Assembly (NCBI RefSeq): GCF_023278565.1
Contig: NC_064680.1
Coordinates: 2,976,001-3,040,000 of the forward strand
Source: Colletotrichum lupini
Lineage: Eukaryota > Ascomycota > Sordariomycetes > Glomerellales > Glomerellaceae
Reading direction: 5' to 3'
Length of the DNA stretch: 64,000 nucleotides
Shown piece by piece: positions 34,567 through 44,700 of the stretch (its first letter is position 1; each line of letters begins with the position of its first letter). The notes under the pieces were generated by a model. The model ran no database searches and was not told where the DNA came from. It worked only from the letters and a program-made list of their open reading frames with translations. Position numbers and translations under genes: made by a program.

Positions 34567-37099
34567 ATGTCTAATGAGCGGACGCCGCTTATCACCAATG
34601 TCTACATTGGTGCGCCGCGCCGCAGGTACCCGAACCACGTCCTGCGCCGGTTCTGCACCGTTGCACTCTCTTCCATCCTTATTTTCTGGTCCATCTTCTT
34701 CGTAGTTGCGCTCTTCATTGATGAGCCTCCTCGTCACCACGGTCACCACCATCACGGCTGGTCCTGGACGAACAGCGTCGACAGTGTCCCCATTACCCAC
34801 GAGGAAGTGCAAAAGATCCTCTTTGAGGTACCCTCATCCGAAAAGGCCGAGGAATGGAGCAGGTATTACACTGCCGGTCCCCATCTGGCGGGCCAGAACT
34901 ACTCTCAGGTAAGCATATTGCAGCCGTTATTACGGGACTACCATCTTACAATGTGTGACAGGCCGCATGGACGAAGGAAAAGTGGGAGTCGTGGGGTGTG
35001 CAATCCGAAATCGTGTCGTACGACGTCTACCTGAACTACCCCATCGACCATAGTCTCTCCCTTCTGTCCAAGACCAAGGAAGAAGAGTCTACTTGGACGG
35101 TAGAGTTCAAGGCTGCTCTCGAGGAGGACGTCCTCGAAGAAGACCCCTCTTCCGGCTTGGAGGACAGAGTTCCGACTTTCCACGGCTACTCCGCCAGTGG
35201 TAACGTCACCGGATCTTTCGTCTTTGTCAACTACGGCACGTACCAGGACTACGAAGACCTCGTCAAGGCCAACGTCAGCCTCGAGGGCAAAATCGTCATT
35301 GCAAAGTACGGCGGCATCTTCCGCGGCCTCAAGATCAAGCGCGCCCAGGAGCTGGGTGCCATCGGTGCTCTTCTCTACAGCGACCCCGGCGATGATGGCA
35401 AGGTGACCGAGGAGAACGGATACGAGGCGTACCCCAACGGCCCTGCCCGTCACCCGAGCGCCGTTCAGCGCGGAAGCGCCCAGTTCCTCTCCCAGCGCCC
35501 CGGTGACCCGTCCACTCCTGGGTACCCCTCCAAGCCAGGCGCGCCGCGTGCTCCCGTCGATGATGCTACGCCTTCCATCCCCTCCATTCCGATCTCTTAC
35601 GCTGATGCCCTCCCCATTCTCAAGGCTCTCAACGGCCACGGCCCCTCCGTCAAGGACTTCAACAAGTACTGGAACAGGAATCTCGGACTCAAGTACAAGG
35701 GCGTTGAGTACAACATTGGTCCCACTCCCGATAACGTGGTCCTGAACCTCTACAACGAACAAAACTACACCACCACACCACTGTGGAACGTGATCGGTAT
35801 CGTCAACGGTACCATCCCCAACGAGGTCGTCGTCGTCGGAAACCACCGCGACGCCTGGATCGCGGGTGGCGCCGGCGATCCCAACAGCGGCTCCGCCGTT
35901 CTCAACGAAGTCATCCGCGGCGTCGGCGTCGCCCTCGCCAGCGGCTGGAAACCCACCCGCACTATCGTTTTCGCCAGCTGGGACGGCGAAGAGTACTCTC
36001 TGATCGGCAGCACCGAGTGGGTGGAGGAGTACCTACCCTGGCTCACCGAAGCGTCCGTCGCCTACGTCAACGTCGACGTCGGCGTCCGCGGCCCCAACTT
36101 CAACCCCTCCGCCGCGCCCCTCCTCCACCGCGTCCTCCGCGAGGTCACCCAGCTCGTCCCCTCACCGAACCAGACCGTCCCGGGCCAGACCGTCGCCGAC
36201 GTCTGGGACGGCCGCATCAGCACCATGGGCTCCGGCTCCGACTTCACCGCCTTCCAGGATTTCGCGGGCATCCCCTCCCTCGACTTCGGCTTCGGCGGCG
36301 AGAACGGCGACGTCGTTTATCAGTACCACTCCAACTACGACTCCTTTCACTGGATGAAGGAATTCGGCGACCCAGGCTTCGTCTACCACCGCACGATGGC
36401 CCAGATCCTCGGCCTCGTCGTCGCAGAGCTCGCCAACGTGCCCGTCATCCGCTTCAACGCCACCGACTACGCCGACGCGCTGACGGGCTACGTCGACCAA
36501 GTCGAGGCCAAGCTCACCGCTACCATCGAGGACGTAGACTCCGACGAGGACGCGCTCTTCCGCATGCGCGCCACCGTCGCCGTCGCCGACGCGGACGCAA
36601 AGGGCTCCCTCTCGCAGTTCCGCACCTCGCTCCAGATCCTCCGCACCTCCATCGCTGCCCTGCGCGAGAAGACGGTGGTGCTCGACACAAAGGCCGGCGA
36701 GGTCGACTGGGAGCTCAAGTACGGCAGCATCCCCTGGTGGAACCTCTACCGCAAGATCAAGCTCGCCCTGGCCTTCGTCTGGGTCAACAGGTCTTACAAG
36801 GGCTTCGAGCGCAACTTTTTGTACCCCGGCGGCCTGGACGGCCGGACCTGGTTCAAGCACGTTGTGTTTGCGCCTGGTTTGTGGACTGGGTATTCTGGAG
36901 GTAAGCTCCCTTTTTTCCGTGTTTCCTCCCTTTGGTTTTGCCACCTAGACCGTTCTTGATGGGTTGTAGCGCTAACATGTATGATCCAGCCGTCTTCCCT
37001 GGCCTCCAGGAGAGCATCGATGCCAAGGACTTCAACAACGCTCTCAAGTGGACCGGCATCATCAACGAGTGCATCGCCTCCGCCACCAAGAGTCTCTGA
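34567..37099 (+). CDS. M28 zinc metallopeptidase, glutamate carboxypeptidase II / Vps70 type, 796 aa, two introns
   Basis: Type II membrane peptidase of the transferrin-receptor/PSMA family; in yeast the relative Vps70 is linked to vacuolar sorting. Exons 34567-34908, 34962-36900 and 36990-37099 (introns 53 and 89 bp, both GTAAGC donors) sum to 2391 nt. Order: a short cytosolic tail (1-28), a single membrane helix (29-51), a His-rich juxtamembrane stretch HHGHHHH (57-63), a protease-associated domain (about 185-350), the M28 peptidase domain and a TFR-dimerisation-like C-terminus (about 660-790). All expected zinc and catalytic residues are present: His409 and Asp420 (GNHRDAWIAGGAGDPNSG), Glu457-Glu458 (SWDGEEYSL), Asp486 (NVDVGV) and His570 (YQYHSNYDSF). 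It should therefore be an active peptidase. Several N-x-S/T sites in the lumenal part fit an extracytosolic domain. Exon 3 supplies the last 36 residues and ends in IASATKSL. Confidence 0.92.
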
Positions 37100-37902
37100 A
37101 ACCCAGAAGTATAGATTGCAAAATAGCCGTAATGTACCACACTCTATACTGTACTTAGCAATCACCGTATTCTTAAGTAGTAAATAAAAAATAAAGAGTC
37201 ATATCCTCCGAATATTGAGAAGAAATCTCCGTCTTATTCTAGTTATTTAACCCCCCTTTTAGTGACTAGCTATCTATCTAGTCAATATACTCAAGAGTCG
37301 GTATTTAATAGGTCTCGAAGTTAATAAAAGGAAAAAAGAGTTCACCCCCCCCCCGGTGCTGGACTGGGGACTACATCTCTTGGTGCACATGCTGGGAAAT
37401 CTCTGGTGCTCATACTGGGATTCGAACTCGGGTACTTTTCGCTAAGCCTGTCGTCGAGTAAGGCTGATTGGCGTTATTGATTTGATTGTTGACCATAGAC
37501 CACTCCACCACCCAGCCAGTTTTGACCTGACCCGTCGACCTAGACGGGCGCCTGCTGACTGGTGACGGAATTGGCGCTGAGAGGGTATATATAGGGCAGG
37601 TGCCGTACGTAGATAGGGACCGAGGGAAGAGCATGCGGGTATTCAGTCACGTATACCTCGAACCGACGAGCGGAAAGTTCGCATGATTCACCGGATTAGA
37701 TAGGCTTCCATTCCGAGAACCTCGCCGAGGTCCTCAGTCCACTAGGATGGTATGATATACGCAAACCGCCAGCATTCATTGAGGAATCTAATGCGTCTAT
37801 TCGCCTCAGCTACTCATACAACAAACAAGGTTCTTCTCCTCGACGCTCTTTACGACATCTAGACTGCCCCTCCATCTAACAAGCCAAAAAGAAAAAAACG
37901 CC
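37100..37902. other. intergenic with mobile-element debris
   Basis: 3' flank of the M28 peptidase, then an AT-rich, CA-poor patch (about 37170-37335) that resembles mild RIP. A tRNA/SINE-like segment follows (listed separately), and then the 3' flank of MCR1. Confidence 0.55.
37345..37515 (-). mobile_element. tRNA-derived (SINE-like) remnant
   Basis: Read on the minus strand, TGGTGGAGTGG (37510-37500) matches a Pol III A box and AGTTCGAATCCC (37428-37417) matches a B box, about 80 bp apart. The would-be T stem does not pair and the acceptor ends do not match, so this is not a working tRNA. Downstream, three imperfect copies of a CCCAG(N)nGCACC unit (plus-strand 37355-37368, 37382-37396, 37405-37419) run into a C/G homopolymer. 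A degenerate tRNA or the head of a SINE both fit. Confidence 0.45.
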
Positions 37903-39220
37903 CTAGAACTTGTAGACCTGCTCAGGAGAGTACCCCAACTCCTTGAGGGTGCCGACAAGCTCGCCCTGGTCCTTGGGGCTCTTCTTGTTACCAGAAACAG
38001 CATTCATCAGCCCGGGGGGGCCGCACACGAACACCTTGATGTTCTCGCTCTTGGGCTCGGGGAGGACCTGCTTCAGCAGCTCCTTGCTGATGAAGCCCTT
38101 GTTGCCGCTCCACTCCTTGGGCGGCTTGTCGAGCACGTAAAAGGCGCGGAAGCGCTGCGGGTACGTGTTCTCGAGCTCGGCGAGCTCCTTCTTGAGCAGG
38201 ATGTCCTCCTCCGTCACGTTGCCGAACACGAGCGTCACCTTGGTCTTGTCCTCGGGGTTGTTGAAGATGGCGCGCGCGAGCTGGTACATGGGCGTGATGC
38301 CCGTGCCGCCGGCGACGAGGGCGATGTGCTCGTGCTTGTTGGGGGACCAGGCGTACTTGGGGAGGGGTCCCTTGAAGTCGAGGCGCTGGCCGGGGGTCAT
38401 GTCGTGCATGTGCGTCGACATGGGGCCGTTGGGGTACTTCTTGACGATGAGCTCGAGGTAGCCCTTGGCGTCTGTCGTGTTGTTAGTCTCGGGTATCGAG
38501 CAGCATGATCAGGACTCCTAAGAAGAAACCAGGGGGGGGAATACGAACCCTCATCGCTGGTAGGAGTATAAGGCCTCAACGTAGCCTTCTCGTCCTCGGG
38601 ACCCTTGTACTTGGTCAAGATGGCGCTCGCGACGTCGAGACCAGAAACCATGTCGTCCTCGGGCAGCTTGAAGCGCAGCTTCTTGGTGTTGTGGTTGATG
38701 ATCTCAGAGTCCTCGAGCTTCAGGGACACGAAGCCCTGGTCGCCGCCCGTGAGCGCCTTCTTGGGCGCCGCGCCGACGGCCTCCTTGACCTTGGCCTCGG
38801 CCTTTTGCGCCGCGCCCGAGGAGCCTCCCGCAAGGAAGTAGTAGGCGCCACCCGCGACGGCGGCCGCGCCGCCGGCATAGAGCGCCGTGTTGGAGCTGCT
38901 GCCCTTGGCGGCGGGCTCGGTGGCGTAGCGACGGGCTTGCTGTTATGGTAGAAGATTTGTTAGCCTTTGCATTGCTTATCGCCTCAAGAGGGTAAAAGGA
39001 AATCATTGTTTCATTGGGATGGGCCAGGATGGGGTTGTGATGTTGGCAAAGGTGGTATGATGTATTTGAACGGGTGGAATCGCAACTCGGGAACCGCTCC
39101 GCGACCTGCGGGGGGAAACGAGGATTTCCAATGAGCGAAGGATGGAGAGAGAGGAAACAGCGTAAGCTATCTTACCAGCTTGAGGGGCTGCGCAACCCTG
39201 AAGGCGGTTCTGGCAAACAT
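37903..39220 (-). CDS. mcr1: mitochondrial NADH-cytochrome b5 reductase, 334 aa, two introns
   Basis: FAD enzyme passing electrons from NADH to cytochrome b5 or related acceptors at the outer membrane/intermembrane space of mitochondria. It supports sterol synthesis and redox defence. Exons 39220-39176 (15 codons), 38939-38549 and 38471-37903 sum to 1005 nt; introns are 236 bp (GTAAGA) and 77 bp (GTTCGT donor, CTAAC branch). The N-terminus [21 protein letters not shown] is a basic amphipathic mitochondrial presequence, followed by a hydrophobic anchor (about 34-52), typical of Mcr1. FAD-binding RPYTPT is at 137-142, NADH-binding [10 protein letters not shown] starts at 200, and the CGPPGLM nicotinamide motif has Cys at 295. 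All are intact. Length and order fit Mcr1 better than the ER form Cbr1. Confidence 0.92.
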
Positions 39221-40173
39221 TGTGATGGTTCAATTGAAAGTTTCCAAGCAGCTGGGTGGTAATTGACAGGTATGTGATTGGGAAATGGACCAAAGGGTGT
39301 TTTTTTTTTGCTGCCGGGAGAGAGAAGCTTAGGTATCCGAGACTCGCAACAGAAGCTCAAAGCCGCCCGCAATGGAAAGCTTTCCCCGGGCGACCATTGA
39401 CCTGTGCATGACGTAAATTGTCACGTGAGCTCATGTTTCCTGCGTCCGATCCCCGCCGAACTGGCCGAGGGGATGGGCACAGTTAGCGGCGTGCCGGTGG
39501 GAAGCCCATGGGGATCACTGATGTGCATTTCTAAGCAGAATGGACAACGTGCTCCAAAAGGCTCATTACGAATTGCGCCATACCTCTGCCAGCAGTGAGT
39601 GAACAGGCACACTTGGGCGCAAGCGTTGGCCCAGAACCAGCTGTGAATCTGGTTCACGGTTTGCACCAGTAGGCAAATTAATCCACAAAGACAGCCGGCT
39701 AAAGATGTTAAAGAAACGTTTCTTGACATTCCCCAAGAGGAGAAAACAGGGGATCACCCCGATTATTATATACAAGCCGACAGCTTCAATCGCCGTGGAC
39801 TTAAAAATACGGTAAACTCCACCCCGTCTTTAAAGGGGATCTGACGTAGTCCCGGGCATCCGATGGCGAAGCAAGCCGTCTTTCATCCTTGTTTTTCAAT
39901 ATTGATGCGTCCCTCCACCTGGGCCCTTGATCATAAAGTTTTCCATCATCCAAGCTACATGCTGAAAGCGACCGACCAGGGGCTCTTCTCTCTTTATGTC
40001 TCCCAAATATAACAACTGTACGCCTCTTGATCGTCAAACCGTAACCAGAAACGCTCCTCCCTAACGTTCCTCATAGTACATGATTCGTGACAGGTCCCCA
40101 GAGGAGAAGAGAACCTGCCAAGCAAGAAGTCCCTCGAGTCAGACGCGAGTGAATGCTTCTTGGTCGTCTCTCA
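39221..40173. other. intergenic: MCR1 promoter, SH3-gene 3' flank
   Basis: No gene seen. A T run at 39300-39309 and an AT-rich stretch near 39700-39830 are the only notable features. Confidence 0.55.
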
Positions 40174-41775
40174 TCACCGCTCAGTGTCCATGGCGTCGGG
40201 GTCTGCGGGTTTCTCGGTGGGGTTTGTTGCTTTGGGTGTGCTAGATCGGTCGACTAGCTTGCTCTCTGTGATCGCCTCCGTCAAGGGGCTCACTTGGGAA
40301 TCCGTCTTCTTCGCCCCAGTGTCCTGACTGCCTCGGCGCATCATGCCGATATCCTGGTGCGAAGCTAGAGTTGGCGTGTTGGCCTGGCTACCACCTCTTT
40401 GGCCGTGGTAATGCACCACTTGCGGAGGAGGTTGGCCGGATTGAAGGCCAAGCTGCTGTGTAGGGTACGGGTCCAAGTCCTTGCTGGACGTAGAGAACGT
40501 CGAGACCACGGGCTGGTGGTATCCGTTGGAAGAGGACTGGCTTCCGGTCGGTGTATGACCTTGTGGGTGGTGCTCTGCTTGCGTCGGTGTTCCAACATCA
40601 TTGGGGGACGTAGAGCCCTCGCCAAGATTACCGGTCAGACTATTCATTCCGCCTTCGATATCTCGCAGCAGACGAACGTATTCCTCAGGGACGAGTCCGC
40701 TTTCCTGAGTCTTCGGGTCTTCGGCTACTAGCCAGCCTTGGCCGTGGCGGTAGGAAACCCATATGATTTGACCTTCCAGTAATGGCAATTCGTTTTCGTT
40801 CTCTCTTTCAAAGTCAAAAAGCGCGACAGCTTTGCCGTGCATTTCTTCGTCGGGCGACGTGATGGTGAACTGGTAATCCCGGGAATATCGTGACTGGTCA
40901 TCGCCGCGGAAACCTGGAGAGGATGCGGAGCTTGAAGCATCCGAATATGTCTCCTGCTCGGCGTACTGCCGTGGGGGCAGGTCACCTAGCTGGTATGCGT
41001 GGCTGGAATGCCGTGCATCGCCGGGAGGGTAGGTGACATATTCTCCGCCGGGTCCATTCGCTTCACCTCCTTGGTTGAGGTAATACCGTTCGCTGCCATC
41101 ACCACTCGTTCCGACGTAGTAACCGCGTTCCCGTTGTTCGTAGTGTGCTGGGTGCAGCATATCGTTGCCCGCGTCGCGAGAATTTCTCAGCCCTGCGGCT
41201 GCGGTGCCGCCAAGGGCTGCTGCGGAAGATTTGTGCTTTCGGTGCCTGGAGCTGACAACAGGGCTCGCCAAATCCTCATCCTCACTCCAGGGTGGGCCAT
41301 CCCGGAATTCCATGGGTGGCAGGTCGTGGGCCTTGCCGAAGCCCTCTGGACCCCAGGAGCCAGTATTCCAGGTCATTTTCGTTTCCCAGGCAGCGGGAGG
41401 ATCGGATAGACGACGAGATTCGCTGAGGGGAGTGCTGAGGCCAGAAGCAGGATGCGACGGCTCTGGCGGGGGACCATAGTGCATGGGATGCATAATTGGA
41501 TATGCGAAATCGCGCACCAGGGTGTAGGAGAGACTCGAGGGAAACATTGGAAATATGTGAGAAGGCGGTCGCGAACGCGAGGGGACTGAGCCCGTCGAGT
41601 ATTGCGACAAGCGATTTTTGGAAGCGTGCGACATTGGTCTCGGTGCGGTCGAGCGACGGCTGGGTGGTGATGTTATTAGTGGCGGTAGTGAGGGGTGATT
41701 CGGGTTGGTGGAGGGAGAAGCAGCTGCAGGTGGGGATGTCGCGGGCGAGGAGCTCTGGGACAAGAGTGTGGTCAT
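40174..41775 (-). CDS. SH3-domain protein, Nbp2/Skb5-like, 533 aa
   Basis: Single exon. The ATG at 41775 (MTTLLSQSSSPATSPP) is preferred; an in-frame ATG at 41895 would add 40 Trp/Cys-bearing residues that do not fit the low-complexity start. The first 300 residues are disordered, rich in Ser, Pro and Gly. One SH3 domain lies at 311-370, with ALFDFERENENELPL, the hydrophobic-groove GQGWLVAEDP and the closing GLVPEEYVRLL. This SH3 is closest in feel to yeast Nbp2 and fission yeast Skb5, adaptors that bring the Ptc1 phosphatase or PAK kinases to MAP-kinase pathways (HOG and cell-wall integrity). The C-terminal 160 residues are disordered and Gln/Ser-rich. The ortholog call rests on SH3 pattern and architecture only. 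Confidence 0.8.
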   Translation of the reverse strand: MTTLLSQSSSPATSPPAAASPSTNPNHPSLPPLITSPPSRRSTAPRPMSHASKNRLSQYSTGSVPSRSRPPSHIFPMFPSSLSYTLVRDFAYPIMHPMHYGPPPEPSHPASGLSTPLSESRRLSDPPAAWETKMTWNTGSWGPEGFGKAHDLPPMEFRDGPPWSEDEDLASPVVSSRHRKHKSSAAALGGTAAAGLRNSRDAGNDMLHPAHYEQRERGYYVGTSGDGSERYYLNQGGEANGPGGEYVTYPPGDARHSSHAYQLGDLPPRQYAEQETYSDASSSASSPGFRGDDQSRYSRDYQFTITSPDEEMHGKAVALFDFERENENELPLLEGQIIWVSYRHGQGWLVAEDPKTQESGLVPEEYVRLLRDIEGGMNSLTGNLGEGSTSPNDVGTPTQAEHHPQGHTPTGSQSSSNGYHQPVVSTFSTSSKDLDPYPTQQLGLQSGQPPPQVVHYHGQRGGSQANTPTLASHQDIGMMRRGSQDTGAKKTDSQVSPLTEAITESKLVDRSSTPKATNPTEKPADPDAMDTER

Positions 41776-44700
41776 TCTGAGATTATCGCAATCGTGGAGG
41801 AGCCAGCGTAAGGATGACAGGCACCCGATTCGCGGATCCTGCGGCGTCGTGTGCCACCAAGCAAGCCAAGTGCTCAGTAGGACCGTCGACCGCACTCGTC
41901 GCGCGGAAAATGTAGTAGGAATTCGATTGGCAACAGCTAGTGTCGGGAGCGACCAAGGCTGTGAATTTGAGGGTTTGCGCGAGTGTTATCGTGAGTTATG
42001 CTGCCCGCGACTCGGAGCCGATTAGCCTATGAGGAGGTGCGGGCGGGCGGGCAGACTGCGAGGGTCACAGTTCCGAGCAAGGCGAAGACGAACAGAGTTG
42101 GGGTTTGAAAAGAAGGCAGAGCGACAGCAAGCAGGCTTGCTCGCAAGGTGTCGCAAAACGAAAGTCGTCGCACGCGACGCTGAGGGTTGGAAATCGAGCA
42201 AGGAGCGTTGAGAACTTAAAGCCGGGAGCGGACGAGCGATGAGATCGGCTCGCGGGGTCGCTCGGGGGTAGGCAGGACAATAATGAAGATGGAAGAAAGA
42301 AGAGCACAGGATGCGGAGAGCGATGGGGAGGAAGAGAAGAAACGGTGGGAAGAGGAGAAGATGGGAAGAGGAGGAAGAGGAGGGAAGGTGAGGTTGGGAA
42401 TAGTTCGTTTGGGTTCAGGTCGCTGGCGCCGTTCTGGCTGCTCTGCTTCTTTGGTGCTGGGCAGCCGCTGCGCTGCGAAGAAAGAGAGTGTCCCCGTCGC
42501 TTCTTTGCTGGTGCCGCGCAGGTTAGGTGGTGGTAGTGGCCAGCAGTAGGGGAGAGAAAAATAAAAATAAGAGGTATATTGCGATATGGTGCACGAGGTA
42601 AAGGTACTCGAAAAGAAAGTCCCGTCGTCTGGTAGTAGGCAACAGGGAAGGTACCTACAATGATGCAGACAACAAGCAAACACCTCCTCAGTCAGCAGAC
42701 AACAGACAACAGAGCCCACGACGCATCCAGAGAGAGAGAGCAGAGAGAGCAGAGAGCTCAGGTAGAAGTGGCCGTGCCTTTGCGTCCTTTGCTCGCACCA
42801 GACGATGCAGCAGTGAGCACAGATTTGACTGGACTCTTGGACTTCTGGATTCTGGACTCTGGGCTGACCCACGCTGGACTGAAGGTGCGACTAATTCCCG
42901 TGGTACCTCGAGGTACGGAGATATGTACCCAACTACCTCTAGTGGCCGTCGAGCAATGACACGATCTCCAAGTACCACAGCTGTGGATGGATACTTGGTT
43001 TTCGTAGGGTTTCTTCTGGTAGGACCAACTGGGTCAGTGAGCACCTTATGGGGAGTACGGAGTACGGCCAAGCCCAAGCAACACCAGAGTCTTTCTTTTC
43101 CAACGTTGGCATCAGGACCTGTGAGCGGACCACTTACCCCTTCCACTAACTCCAGCTACTTTTTGAGTTTCGGTCTTGGAGAGCGAGGGACGAAGAACAG
43201 ACAGTGGGCATCGACCATTGACCATCAACCTCCAACGCACTGGGACTGCACCTTGCTGCTTCTAAGCGCGTCGCGCAGTGATCCTACTGGCTGTGTGCAG
43301 TTGGACCTGGCGGGAAGGGGGGTGAGGGGTGGTTGATGTGAATACCCAAGGTAGAGAGGGGGGGCAGAGAAGGAGGGGGGAATTGATGGGAGGGGAGGAG
43401 ACAAAGGCCAGCACAACAAACGGGCGTGAGTAAGAGGCCGAGAGCGGTAGAGAAGGAGAAGGAGAGGGGAGTATGGATTAGGACTCTTGGGAGAACCCTA
43501 AGAGAGAGGAAGAGGCTGATGACTTTCTTCTAGTAAGATCAAATAGGTAGTGGAAGGAAAGGCTACAGCAATAAACGATTGACAGCAGCAGGCGGGAACA
43601 AGAGCAACGACAGCGCAGGATCCAGGAGTGCGTCAGGCATTGGAAGGCATACCTAGCCCAGATGCGAGAGTGGGAGAGAGCGGGGGGCTGAATCCGGATC
43701 GATATTGATTATGGCGGCGAACTCTCAAAGAAAATCCAACACAGCAGCCAGCAGATGCCAGTGCCATAATGAGAGAAGCCCCAACTCGGCTCCAAATCGA
43801 GTCAGCGCCAACAATCGGTGTCTCTTTCCCATCCTCTGCAATCGGCCGGCGTCAACTGGCTGGATCTCTACCCATATCCGGTGTGGAAGGGATGCTCTTT
43901 GCCTCCTTTTTTCTCTATTGCGGATACCTACCACCCTACAAGTCACATTTCGTATATATGCAGTACACTGCGGTTGCCAACGTCAGATCTGCACTAGAAA
44001 GGCACATCCTCCGTCGTCCTACACGCCCTCGTGGATATCATGTTCTGGAGACTTGTCAGAAAAACAGTAACAGCTCCATGTCTCCAGATGCTGTGCAGCT
44101 GCTTTGCGGGTCCGTCCGGTTCAACATGGTAACGCCAAGACCACCAACTTCAACACGCCCCAGGGCAACCTCAAATCTCAAGTACGTCTGCCACTGCTCC
44201 TCTCTCTCCTCTGTCGTCTACACAAGCGCTCTCAGTTGTTCGCCTGCGCGGGCAGGGCACGGGGGCTTGATGTCCCCCGCCTGTGTACGAATACGCCCTC
44301 CTCCGCCGCGCAGAACTCAAGGTACATTGAGCTGTCAGTGGGACTGCAGGCGAGGTAGTTACCTACTTTGGTCATGTACTGCCTCATGTTCCTCACTTGA
44401 CTGCTGCTCGTCTCTGCTTGCAGTGTCGTTGCTCCAGCCCACAGACGGGTTCTCATCTTCCCGCAGTTATCTGCATCTGTCTTGCAGTCGGGGTGGCTTC
44501 AATATACCCGTCGTGCTCTAGCTTCCAACGGCCCTCATATCAGGGAGCGACGAAGCAGATACTCATTACGCACTTCACAGTTCTTTCCCCCACCCCTTTT
44601 TCCCACAACGGTGCCATCATCTCAAGGGGATCCCTTCGGAAGCCTCACATCGTCTTCCCTGTCGATGACTGTGCCTACGCGTTCGCCGCCGGTGCGGTTA

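Noticed and set aside
34938..35846. 302-codon minus-strand frame over the M28 peptidase
   Set aside because: Antisense shadow of biased codons, with no family motif.
35783..36904. 373-codon Arg-rich frame overlapping the M28 peptidase
   Set aside because: Shifted-frame shadow of GC-biased coding DNA, composed almost wholly of Arg/Pro/Gly.
37345..37515. intact tRNA gene
   Set aside because: A and B boxes match, but the T stem and acceptor stem do not pair; kept only as a tRNA-derived remnant.
43769..44521. 250-codon open frame in the gene-poor interval
   Set aside because: Ser/Cys/Arg-rich, no codon bias or motif, and overlapped by frames on the opposite strand.
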